From contig JARKIF010000007.1 in NCBI GenBank assembly GCA_029378245.1, positions 372,001 through 436,000 of the forward strand: a stretch of DNA of 64,000 nt, written 5' to 3'. Numbering within the stretch: position 1 is the stretch's first letter; every line of letters starts with the position of its first letter. This stretch comes from Roridomyces roridus (lineage: Eukaryota; Basidiomycota; Agaricomycetes; Agaricales; Mycenaceae). The position numbers and the translations under genes were made by a program. The notes beneath the pieces were generated by a model. The model saw only the letters and a program-made list of their open reading frames with translations, made no database searches and was not told the origin of the DNA. Positions 10,450 to 20,074 of this stretch are shown here, one piece after another.

Positions 10450-12716
10450 AATCTGCACACCACATCCACAGTGGGTATCCGTTCTTCCCTCCCTCCCTCT
10501 CTTCTGCGACGCGCTCTGTAAACCGACGGCAAGAGACTCACCCTCTGGGACTCCCAAGCCTCGTCTGTCAGCGCTCCACACTCCCCTTCAAATTATGCCA
10601 CTGAATACAAGCTAACATTTACTCCGCAGATGGATTCATACATTTATGTTCCACCTTCGTACCCACCATCAGCCTCACGCCGTCTACGCATCTGCTCGCT
10701 TCAAGTTCCCGCGTATTTCTTTCACCTCCCCGCATCCCTGCATCCCCGCGCGACACCGCCCGTCATTGCAAATACACAACTTGACGAGGTGTCTCAGTCA
10801 CCCCTCCCCGTCACCCTGCCTGCCCAACGGCCCCGACGCGCGGTCGTCGCTCCTCTGCACACAAAACAGCAAAGCAGCGCCGTTTCATTTTGGCGCGCAC
10901 AACCATCATTTCCGCACCACCATCTCCCCGTCGTCCCTGCACCGCTACGCCTGCAGGCCGATCAGCCTCCCGTTTGCATGTCCACGCTCCCCTGCCGCAG
11001 TGCTGTTCTCGGCAAACGGGCTATTCGTAGAGCAGAGTTTGGCGTGTACGCAGCACACTGTTTGTGTACGGCTGCTGGCATGTGCGCCTGGGACAGCGCG
11101 GTGGGTGGCAACGAAAAATGCGGCAGGAATGGTGGAAATGTAGTGATGGGGGGGGGGGGGGGGGGGCGTGGTGAAGCAGTGAGAGAACGTCTGAATGGGA
11201 GAATCGAGGCACCGCCCAACGGAGCTGATGCGTCGAGCAAACGTGCGGAGCGCGCATCAATCATTGGTGTGCCGAGGGCGCATCAGGCGGCGAGTGGTGT
11301 CGGCGGAATAAATCGATTCCTAGTAGGCAGGTGGGATTAATTAAAATCAGACCAAACCAACTATGAGTTCGGGGATGGCGGGTGAGACCGGTTGTGGATT
11401 ATTATGAGGAGATCAAATGATTGGCAGTGATGAACGTTTCACGTGACAAGCGGATGCAAGCGTGCAAATTAGTGATTATTGGTGGTAAGGTAGTACAGTG
11501 GGGGTAGTGAACTGAGAGGAAAGTGGGGGGATTCTGGGGAAAGTGGGGTCGGTCGGTACTGACTACAGGTAGATACGCTGGCCTTATATACCTTTTCCAT
11601 ATGTGCTATGTAATCGTATATGAGCCGTCCCGGCATGTACGCATAAGCCTCTAGCATTCTGGAAGCTTCTACAAGGCTCCGCATGTAATCGAATCTGGTT
11701 GGTTGAAGACCGTGGGAACTCGGCCATCAATTTGTCTGATTCATCATCCATCCGCTCCGATGTCATCCTGATTTGATAAGACACAACCACAGCCTTGGGA
11801 TAATGCATGTTGAATATTTGAATATCTTGTGCTGCATTGCCGAAAGCGATCATGTCTGATCCGAAATGTGATCCTGGCTGATCCGGAGCAATATGATAGA
11901 AATCGTGACAGGTGCCATCATTGCATAGCTGATCCGGCTTGCGATCCTGATGTTGCCGTTATCTCCACAAGTGCGAAATACATGTTCTGGCCATTTTCAT
12001 AACAAACATTTTTATAATACGACAGCGGGTAACAGTAGCGAGCTCGGGGATAGGAGGACAAAGAGCGAAGAGGGTGTGCACGGGAAGCAAGGAGCAAGGA
12101 GCGCATGGGGGAAGCTGGACTTGGGACGGGGGAGGGCGGGACAGTGGGTAGGGAGGGTGAGGAAAATTGGGCAATGAAGAGCGGAGAAAGGGGGAGCAAG
12201 CAGCAAGCAGAGTGCGCGGGCGGCGGATACGACAAGTATCACCATTGTTAATGGCATCATTACATTCGTGTTCGTTCTCTTCGTTCTCTCATCTTTCAGC
12301 CTTGGCTTGTATGTGGCTTACAGGAACAATGGAACTTGCGCGTTTGCTGCTAATTTTTCTGGTTCTTGGATTTGGGATTCAGGAAATCATGAGTGGAGAT
12401 GATGGGTGGTGCACAGGTCCACGGTCGATCCCATGAGGATACCACACCAAAAACATGCGGCCAGTCTCCCTTTTTTGAATTGAAATCCATGTAACATGTA
12501 TTTGGTATGCTTAGATGTGGTGTACGGGGTCCTACAAAACCCCAATTTCCCAAGCAGGCTATTGGGAATGATTTCCTGATATGGAAGTTCTTAGCCGATG
12601 TCATGACGTAGATGCGGAAATAATGAGGAAATTGGGATCAATTTTGATAGAAGTCACGGAAAATATATTATTTCCGCGGCTCGTAAAAGTTGGCGGAAAT
12701 ACTGCGGAAACATTGA
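10450..12716. other. No supported gene; low-complexity DNA
   Basis: Plus-strand open frames of up to 236 codons exist at 10.6-11.3 kb, but they are His/Pro/Arg/Ala-biased, overlap each other without a preferred frame and end in a homopolymer run of 19 G (11148-11166). I do not call them genes. The rest (11.35-12.7 kb) holds only short frames; one on the minus strand at about 12.35-12.6 kb looks like an eroded transposon fragment. Confidence 0.5.
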
Positions 12717-12972
12717 CACAGGGGGGAATGCATCTTTTCTGCATTGCGGAAATACTTTATTTACACAGCATTTCCGCAATATTTCCGCAACATTTCCGCC
12801 AGCTCCAAAAATGGGTGATAAAAATCAAAATCAGCCAATTTAGCAGAGAATCTGATGCTTATGTAATGGAATCAACACATTTCCGCCATGCGGAAATGTT
12901 GCGGAAATCATGCGGAAATACTGCGGAAATACAAAATTTCCGCTCTGCGGAAAAGATGCCTTCCCCCCTGTG
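12717..12972. mobile_element. CACTA-like MITE, 26-bp TIRs, 3-bp TSD
   Basis: A 256-bp element bounded by CACAGGGGGGAATGCATCTT... (12717-12742) and an inverted copy (12947-12972), matching at 24 of 26 positions, flanked on both sides by TGA. Ends beginning CACA/CACT with a 3-bp target duplication and dense subterminal repeats are features of the CACTA/CMC superfamily. Here TTTCCGC/GCGGAAA occurs many times in both orientations. It has no coding capacity. A third copy of the terminal motif lies at 13009-13034, so it appears nested in a related element. Confidence 0.6.
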
Positions 12973-13008
12973 TGAGTAAATGTTGCGGAAATAATGTATT
13001 TCCGGGCC

Positions 13009-13034
13009 GCGGAAAAGATGCCTTCCCCCTTGTG
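13009..13034 (+). repeat. Extra copy of the CACTA-like terminal repeat
   Basis: GCGGAAAAGATGCCTTCCCC followed by CTTGTG, nearly the same as the right end of the 12717-12972 element. It is probably the right end of an older relative into which that element inserted; further GCGGAAAT motifs flank on the left from about 12612. The matching left end was not found. Confidence 0.45.
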
Positions 13035-13161
13035 AAAAGGACCGGAGTTCCGGGGCAAATGTCGGAGGAACGGTGATGTCACCACTAAGGTTGAGGGTGA
13101 CCGTCTGCCCAGCAATGCGAGATGAGGACCGGACCGGACTTCCGGATATGGAATCCGATTG

Positions 13162-13942
13162 GAGAGAGGTAGTGAGCGGCACGAGTATACACTCGCGAGT
13201 ATGAGTACTTGCAGAAGTTGGGAAAACCATACTCGCACTCGCACGAGTATTGATGGCGAGTATTCGTGTATTAGTAAGCAACTTTCGCGAGTATTCGCAA
13301 GTATTCGCGAGTCGCAAGTAGTTGCACTCAATGAGTTGGAATACTCGCGAGTTGCAAATTATTTGTGAGTTATTCATGAGTATCATATATTTCAGTTACC
13401 AAACTATGTACTATCATCATCAATGACAATAACTCTCGCTGATCCTGAGGCTTCTGCTGTACCAGGGGTCTTCCGCTTCTTGTTCCGTGTCCAACCCTCT
13501 GCAAGCTGCTTCTCAAACTCATCAACTGCTATCAAGTCCAGGTCACTGGCCCACTGGCCGACCGTCACAGTGGAATGGGCTGATTGCTCACTCAGTTGGT
13601 TGCAGAGTTTCGTTACTGTTCCTCCTGATGAACAGGTAGTGACTGATAGGTAAATTGAATTCTGTACAGGAATAGACATACATTACGGAGTGATTGCCAC
13701 ATGCCGGCATGCCGAGTGATGCCGAGTGATGCCGTTGATCAAATTGCCTATCTGGGTCTGTTCCGTGAGCTTACGGTAGCCAGGCAAATACTCGCGAGTA
13801 CCAAGGTTTTTGGAAACCAATACTCGCACTCGCATGAGTAGCACAGCCACCACCCACTCGCGAGTATGAATACTCGTACTCACGAGTGAAATGCCGCGAG
13901 TATTCGCAGCACTCGATACTCGTGCCGCTCCCTAGAGAGAGG
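13162..13942. mobile_element. hAT-family element with 8-bp TSD
   Basis: The element spans 13170-13934. Its ends are TAGTGAGCGGCACGAGTAT and, inverted, TAGGGAGCGGCACGAGTAT (18 of 19 matching). It is flanked on both sides by GAGAGAGG (13162-13169 and 13935-13942), an exact 8-bp target duplication. Both are hallmarks of hAT transposons. Subterminal ACTCGCGAGTA-type palindromic repeats occur on both sides. At 765 bp it is too short to encode a transposase; only a fragmentary minus-strand frame remains inside. Confidence 0.85.
13404..13679 (-). pseudogene. Residual ORF inside the hAT element
   Basis: An open frame of 91 codons. It includes TVGQWASDLDLIAVDEFEKQ, a basic stretch TRNKKRKT and the C-terminus ARVIVIDDDST. 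The last part has the form of a SUMO-interacting motif (VIVI followed by Asp/Ser). The frame is probably the remains of the element's transposase or an accessory protein. No zinc finger or hAT dimerisation motif is visible. Confidence 0.35.
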
Positions 13943-15640
13943 AGAGAGGAGGGACTCGGAAAGACCAAGGTGGAATGCACCAAGAACATCAATAATCAAA
14001 CTGAAGTACCGACTACAAAAGGAAAGTCTTATATACTAAGTGTGAGAGATATATGTCAAGACACTAAAATAGACTTGAGAACGGACATAACCGGCTAAGT
14101 GGATATAAGGTGATTAAGTCCGCACCCTGTCAAGGTTCCTTTTACATGTGAAAAACCCAAATACCCGGAGTAGTCCAAGAAGCAGGAGTCGGCCCGACAG
14201 ATGGGATGGATCCGGAATCCGGATGATGATAACCGAGTGCGTTTGGGATTCGGAAAAACCGGCGGTGACAAATAGCCGCCAAATAGCCGCCGGTCAATCG
14301 GCCGGCTACGGCCAACGAGGGCGGATCAATAACTGCATTCTGAGACAGCTTCAAGGAGCGGCTTCAAAGTGACTCTGGAATACAAAAATTGTGTACTAGA
14401 GACAATGTGAAAGGATAGATACAGTGCCCCAGAGAGCCGGGAGAGGACTCGGAGGAGGGGAGGGAGCTTGGAGGGAGCGGAGGTCCGGCCATGATGGATG
14501 CGAGTCAGCAACGGGCGAGGCGGTGGCGAGACAGTGTCCAGGCGGGGTCGGGGCGGCCATACGGGACAAGGCAGGATGGGCGGGAAACGCACTATGTGGC
14601 CCGCTACGGCGCTTGCCGAATGGCTGTTGGTGAGCGAGGAGAGGAGAGGAGTCGCCTAGCGTTGTGCTTCAGCCCTGAGCAACGGGGCCGGGGGATGTCG
14701 AGCGACGCCGACCAGACTCAGGCCTAGCAGGACTGACACCATCGGGATCGTGTCGGCATGAGCTTCTGCCTGTGGATGGCGACGACGCTGCGCAACGAGA
14801 CTGCGTGGAGCTGGCTCACGACGGGGGGCGAGTCTTGCCAGTGGCGGGCCTTGGCAAGGAGTAAGTAGGGCCATAGGCTGTCGGACACGCAAGGCATGTG
14901 ATTACATCACTGATGACTGGCTGCCATGCTGCCGGTCCCTGATGCCGGTCGTTTTCCCGGTCTTTCCAAATCCCAAACTTTATCTGATAACCGGACTCCG
15001 GGGACCGGGGTCCGGAAATTGGATGAAGTTGGAACGGGACGTAACACCGGGTCATGAAGCCGTGCGGTACCAATCTCACCTCAGCTCTTGTTAACACATG
15101 ACGCTGAGGTGAGATTCTCCGCTGTACCGAGAAGAGCACCTATTGACTTATATGTAGACTATCGTGTCATTCTTCTAGGTACTACAACTCAGCTCTTGTT
15201 AACACACGACACTGAGACTATTGTGTCATTCTTCTAGCTATGCTATCCGGTCTTAACAATAAGATACTTGATCTTCTTGCAATCTTCTTGCGCCTCAAAA
15301 TACATTCCACGTGTCAAGAATCAACCGCATGCAAGGCTTGTGCGCATGCTTTCCAGAACGGGAAACTTAAATAAGGGGATCCTCGCCAGTCCCACTCCCA
15401 CTGACAGCGCGGTAACCACAAGACTACTTATAGTGAATCTGCATTGTACACAAATTGTACAGCATTCAAACAGCGATCCCTTCTCAGAGGAAAACGCGGA
15501 GAGTTTTGCTAGCAGATTTAAGAAGAACAGTGTGCTCGCGAGAGAATTTTTCATTACATCCCAAGCCTGGATGGAACCAGCAAGGTTCAAGCACCGAGAC
15601 GATGGGGCCCTCACCTCATAATTCCCAACGTTAAAACTGC
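13943..15640. other. Repeat-rich non-coding stretch
   Basis: About 1.7 kb without a supported gene. It contains GC-rich segments with CCGG-type palindromes at 14.2-14.3 and 14.95-15.05 kb, a perfect hairpin and two pairs of direct repeats at 15.07-15.24 kb (listed separately). Short frames on both strands here lack splice support and family features. Confidence 0.5.
15072..15237. repeat. Hairpin plus paired direct repeats
   Basis: AATCTCACCTCAGC (15072-15085) pairs perfectly with GCTGAGGTGAGATT (15103-15116) around a 17-nt loop. The core CTCAGCTCTTGTTAACACA...GAG recurs at 15188-15216 (27 of 29 with 15080-15108). ACTAT(C/T)GTGTCATTCTTCTAG occurs at 15158-15178 and again at 15217-15237. The arrangement resembles the end of a mobile element, but no family can be named. 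Confidence 0.6.
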
Positions 15641-15700
15641 AAAAAAGAACACATCTTGGAAACAAAGCCACTGCACACGGTCCGCATCTCAGCATCAGTT

Positions 15701-15889
15701 TCACCAGCAGCCTCGGGCAGTTTCCTGCTCAGTGAGCGTCCGCACGCGCTTGGCCAGCCGGAAAGTCGTCGGAGACGCGCCAGGGAGCTGCCCGTTGTAG
15801 TTATAATACTGCTGGTGGCTCGAGTTCATCGCCGTCGCCGACGCGGCGTATACCGGTGAGGAGACGCAGCACTGAACGTCGGCGAGCAT
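15701..15889 (-). CDS. Possible 5' exon of an unknown gene
   Basis: Minus-strand frame MLADVQCCVSSPVYAASATA then MNSSHQQYYNYNGQLPGASP TTFRLAKRVRTLTEQE. It looks more protein-like than its surroundings. A GTGAAA...TTGCAG intron could follow at about 15640-15702 and join to CFNVGNYE, but no further exons are convincing. It may be a gene fragment; function unknown. Confidence 0.2.
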   Translation of the reverse strand: MLADVQCCVSSPVYAASATAMNSSHQQYYNYNGQLPGASPTTFRLAKRVRTLTEQETARGCW

Positions 15890-16340
15890 TCTACACCAGG
15901 GGGAAATCTCATCAACCCTGGGTTAAGTTTGAGGGGGTTGAGCTAGGTTCACGATTGTCTTAACAATAGGTTAATACGAGAATTTTAAACCGAACCCTTT
16001 CTGAGGCTGGATAGACCTGGGACTTCCGCCGATGTGCGAGTCTCAACGCAAAATGATGTGCTGATGCCATATTCCCGTGGCCTCGTGACCTGACCATATT
16101 TGGACACCCCGCCCACCCTGCGCTTGGACCGCTTGTTGCGACGCTTTAAAGAAGACCACGAGCTCGTTTATTCATGATACCTATCAGAACAATGACAACA
16201 ATGGACTGCCGGAGCCACAGGACGCCATTGTCCGTCCGAGGATGTACAAAAGGACACTCTCGTCCTTGTCCTCCCCAGCTCTCCCGTAGCCTTCCCCTGC
16301 CCTCAGCGCTGCACCTGGCCCGCCTATGCCACCCCGAGAA

Positions 16341-16533
16341 ACGCGCCCCGGAGCACCGGGCCCTGCGCGTCACTCTCCCAGAGTGGTATGGAACGGCAAC
16401 TGCACGTCGTCTGTAGTACCTGCGACAGGGAATGTTAGTCAACGGCAGTGAACGCGAGCAGGCGACGTACTGGACACCTCCCCCTCGTACCCCATCCAGA
16501 GACACGCGCCCCGGAGCACCGGGCCCTGCGCGT
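16341..16533. repeat. 30-bp perfect direct repeat
   Basis: ACGCGCCCCGGAGCACCGGG followed by CCCTGCGCGT is present at 16341-16370 and again at 16504-16533, with partial similarity continuing on both sides (AGTGGTA/GGTGGTA, GTAGTAC). The two copies fall in different reading frames of the long minus-strand frame that covers them, which argues against coding use. Confidence 0.75.
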
Positions 16534-16633
16534 CCCTCATGCTGGGTGGTACGGGTGGGAGTCTTGTAGTACTCGAGCCTCAGGCGACAGTGGGCAGCAG
16601 CAGGCAGACGATGGAGGGCATGGGTAGACGATG

Positions 16634-17230
16634 TCAGTGACCACGCTGAATCGGACACGGACGACACACCACACCGAGAAATGTTCTCGTGAAAGTCCCT
16701 CCCGCCAGCTGCCAATCTTCCATGCGAGTCTTCACGTCTTGACACGTTGAGGAGCCACGTTCGTGAGGGGCTTGAGGAGGAGAGGATGTGTTGCAGTCTT
16801 GACTCTTCGAGTTGATTGTCCCAGCTTGGCGAAGAGGCCTTGATGTCTGTCTTGCACTGAGGGAGGACACTTGACTCCGGTTGACGGCACGCTTGAGGGC
16901 TTGAGAATGGGGTAGTCTTGAGAATGGGGTAGTATAGCCTTGGGTTTTGCGCAGTTCTTCTCCTTGACGGCCCTGGACTTGCAGGCCACGCTTGATAGTC
17001 GTGCGACGCGACCACTCTTGCATCATGTTCCGGATGTCCGCATCGGCGCGAGTGAGGGTCGTGCAGGCCAGATGTTCAAGACGTCGATTTGGCGGGCGTG
17101 GAGCTCCAAAACGTTGCAGGTGTCGACGGTGAGGTGAGGGGAAGAGGAGAGAAACCTGACTCATCCAGATCACATGATCCCAAACAAAGACGCGTTTTGC
17201 TGATTCGACCTCATCAAGCTGAAGATTCAC
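16634..17230 (-). CDS. Hypothetical protein, doubtful
   Basis: Open minus-strand frame starting MNLQLDEVESAKRVFVWDHV with a basic, Gln/Arg-rich middle (RNMMQEWSRRTTIKRGLQVQ). No recognised domain. A second overlapping minus-strand frame reaches 16146 but runs through the duplicated GC-rich repeat and is not supported. It may be a short lineage-specific gene or a chance frame. Confidence 0.22.
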   Translation of the reverse strand: MNLQLDEVESAKRVFVWDHVIWMSQVSLLFPSPHRRHLQRFGAPRPPNRRLEHLACTTLTRADADIRNMMQEWSRRTTIKRGLQVQGRQGEELRKTQGYTTPFSRLPHSQALKRAVNRSQVSSLSARQTSRPLRQAGTINSKSQDCNTSSPPQAPHERGSSTCQDVKTRMEDWQLAGGTFTRTFLGVVCRPCPIQRGH

Positions 17231-17356
17231 TCGAGGAGCGCTAATGCAGGAATAAAGAGAGATGAATTGAAACTATTCAGGTATACACATGTAGTTAAGT
17301 GGTGATAGCATAGTTATGAATGAAATATTGGGCACGGCGGGCAAGGAATGAAGAAG

Positions 17357-18798
17357 TCACTGGGCAGCAGGCGCCTGGAAGGCTCCGAAAAGTGGACCAA
17401 ACTGCGCGTCGAATTGAATCGGCAGGTTGGGAGGTGCGGGGAAATTCATCGGGGGATTCATCGTCGGGGGCTGATAGAGGAGACCGCCCACAGGGTGGCC
17501 CGGTGTCAGGCCATTGAACACATTGGTGTCGTCGAGAAGGATCTGGTCGATATATCTGCGAGTCCGCGTGAGCTCTCGGAATGGACGAAATACGACTCCA
17601 AACTCACCCTTTCCAGCGCGCGTCGTTGAAGTTGCGCCCCCGGGCTTCAATCTCGGTCTTGAAGTATTCGTCGACTTTGCTCCAGAAGCATTGGCCCCGG
17701 GGGAGGCGGCCTTTGGAAGCCTTCTTGCGCTTGCGAAGCGGTTCGCCGTTGTCGTCACCTTGAGCAGCCTCGTCGTCGTCCTTGTCGGTGAGCTCAGGGT
17801 TGTCGAACGCAAAGCGACGCTAGACAGAATGTAAATCAGCCAAAAGAAAGATAGAACGACAATAGCACGCACGAGCATGGCCACATGGACTGAATACATC
17901 TCGGATAGTTCCGCGTCCCCGGCCGACTTCTTGAATTTGACCGCCATGTCGTACGTGAATTGCTTGAGTTCCACAAACTTCTTTCCAGGAGCGATACTGG
18001 CCAGAATCTGACACACAACCGTCAATGAAATGATACAATGAAGAAGACAGACACACACCTCGGCGCGATACGAGTTACGGACACTCGAGCAGGCCCGCTT
18101 GATCCATTGCACCACCTGCTTCTCGTGCACAGGAACCCCGAAGACATTCTCGAGGTCGAATTTCTGAGCGCCTTTGCGGAGGTCTCTCTGTAATGGATGG
18201 GACAGTGAGAACAAGCCAACTTGAACAACAGTTGCTCTTACCTCGACGTCCTTGGACATGGTGTAGTACACCGTGCACATCGGGTCGAATACAAGGTCTT
18301 GAGCGACGCCACGGATGTTCGTCTGCTCCAGTTTGAGCATTGCGGAATGGCAACAAATGTGAAGAACGCACCTTCTGCCTCGGCGTCAGCTCGTAAGTCC
18401 CTTCGAGCCTGGTCCGGAGATCGTTGAAGAAGATACGCAGGTTGCCGGTGGAGGTCTCGTTGGCAGCCTCCTTGCGGCGACGCTCCGCTGCATCGCTGAG
18501 TTGGACAGCCAGCATATACAGGCGAGAAACCAAGTCAGCCAAGGGCATGCCGCCGAAGTGGTCAACAAACTGCAGAGAGTCAGGTAGAACTCTGGAAACA
18601 GGTGTACCAACGCACATGCACCAAGTGTCTGAGTTTCGCCACATTCGTTGCATCGACGAGGCCGAACTGCTGAGCCAGTGCGTCGATAAAGACGGGCGGG
18701 AGATTCGAGGCTGATGCCACGTTGTTGTGGGGAGGAGAAGAGGCCAGGGTGGTACTGTCGGAACCAGGAGAGGATGTGGGAGTCGAAGGGCCGTCCAT
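17357..18798 (-). CDS. Lineage-specific hypothetical protein, 7 exons
   Basis: Seven exons in phase (18798-18616, 18569-18372, 18322-18242, 18187-18059, 18007-17873, 17819-17608, 17555-17357) give 378 aa. The N-terminus is Ser/Thr-rich. The middle is helical (FVDHFGGMPLADLVSRLYML, FDPMCTVYYTMSKDVERDLR, ENVFGVPVHEKQVVQWIKRA). An acidic-basic nuclear-signal-like segment follows (TDKDDDEAAQGD, LRKRKKASKGR), and the C-terminus is Pro/Asn-rich (YQPPTMNPPMNFPAPPNLPI). I do not recognise a family. It is divergent from the gene at 19009 (210 bp apart) and lies next to a transposase-like gene, so it may belong to a repeated, element-associated family or be a nuclear regulator. The gene structure is well supported; the function is unknown. 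Confidence 0.7.
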
Positions 18799-19008
18799 GG
18801 GAGATGAGAGGAGCAGGGGTGGATGAGGGGGTGTTTGCCGAGGGTCGACCGAGTTTTATAACCCCTCGTCGAGGCTTCACGTGAAGCCGACGCGTTTGTT
18901 GATCAACAAAAGAGAGGGGCGGGTCACGCAGGAAATTCCACACAGCCATCGAGCGGGAGTATAATACGGCGGGGGTGGTGGTGGTGGTGGTGGCAGAACA
19001 GAGTCCCC

Positions 19009-19994
19009 ATGCCCGTGATGGCAAACAGTGCTAAACTCAACAATCGCTTCTCACCTCTCTCGTCTCCCAGTCGCAAAATCAATCTCCGCTCTGTGTCCCT
19101 CAGCCCACGTCCGTCGAGGATCGCAGCACAAGAGTCACTGAAGCACACCTCCCTGTACGATTCTCTATCTCCCTCTCCAAGTCACGACGGACACTGATGT
19201 TTTTTTTTTTTTTTCGGATTCAGACTCTTCGGCACAGAACTTACTGGTGAACCAGGCCAGGGCTTCTTCGCCAGCCAAGTGTCCGATACTCAGTACTATG
19301 GCCAATGTGAGCTGCTTCCCGCCTTTCTTTCACTCTTATCGCTGACAAGGTACTGTACAGACGGAGTGGACGTCTCCACGATGTCTCCCGTGGCCGCCTC
19401 CGGATTCTCGCAGCCGGTGGATGAGGAGGACTACAAGCCCATCAAATTTTGGGACTGGCGCCACGACGACGCAGCGGCCTGGGACTCGACGGAGCTCGAG
19501 GCTGTGGAAGCGGGTATGTGTCCAGACTCGGTGTGATAATTTGACTCTCATTTCTTTTCTTTCAGTATTTTCTCAGGTTCATGACAATGGCCCCAACTCG
19601 GCCGTTGTGAAGACCGAGATCGACGAAGGTGTGTGTTCCCCGCCTTCCACCTGATTATTCTTTTCTGATATATGCCTCAGGGAACGCCCGCGTTCCTGTC
19701 AGCACCCAGGAAGCCACCACCGACGTCAACGTCAAGCCTGAGCCGCGCGACGACTCTGACTCCGACTCCCTTGACGATCCCAACGAGTTCGTCCGCCTCT
19801 CGTCGTTGGAGAAGTGGGTCGTCCGACGCATGCGCCAGGCGAAGGAGGAGGGCAGAGCTTTCTCGGATTGGGTTCGTTCCTTGAAGACCCGCGCGGAGCA
19901 TCGACGCCGTCTGCTCGACGAGATTCATTCGCATGCGGAGCGTGGACGCCGTCTGCTCGATGAGATCCATTCTCTCAGCGCGAACTTGGATTGA
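19009..19994 (+). CDS. Lineage-specific acidic/coiled protein, 5 exons
   Basis: Exons 19009-19154, 19224-19306, 19361-19513, 19566-19628 and 19681-19994 join in phase to 252 aa. The first intron contains a run of 16 T before its acceptor. Features: a basic N-terminus, the conserved-looking DEEDYKPIKFWDWRHDD, and two sites of the SUMO-attachment form (VKTE and VKPE, the latter followed by an Asp/Ser-rich stretch). A C-terminal helix has a short internal duplication (HRRRLLDEIHSH / GRRLLDEIHSLS). No domain recognised. The reading through exon 1 and the T-tract intron is the least certain part. Divergently arranged with the 17357-18798 gene. Confidence 0.6.
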
Positions 19995-20074
19995 TTTCTT
20001 TTTAATTTGTTTGTACAGTATCGCGAATACCATATTTCTTCCTCAAATTCAAGTGAGAGTATTACGACAAAAGT

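Noticed and set aside
10630..11340. 236-codon plus-strand frame
   Set aside because: Low complexity, crosses a run of 19 G, competes with equally long frames in the same DNA; no family features.
16146..17015. 289-codon minus-strand frame
   Set aside because: Arg/Ser/Pro-biased, contains the duplicated 30-bp repeat in two different frames, and has no domain or splice logic.
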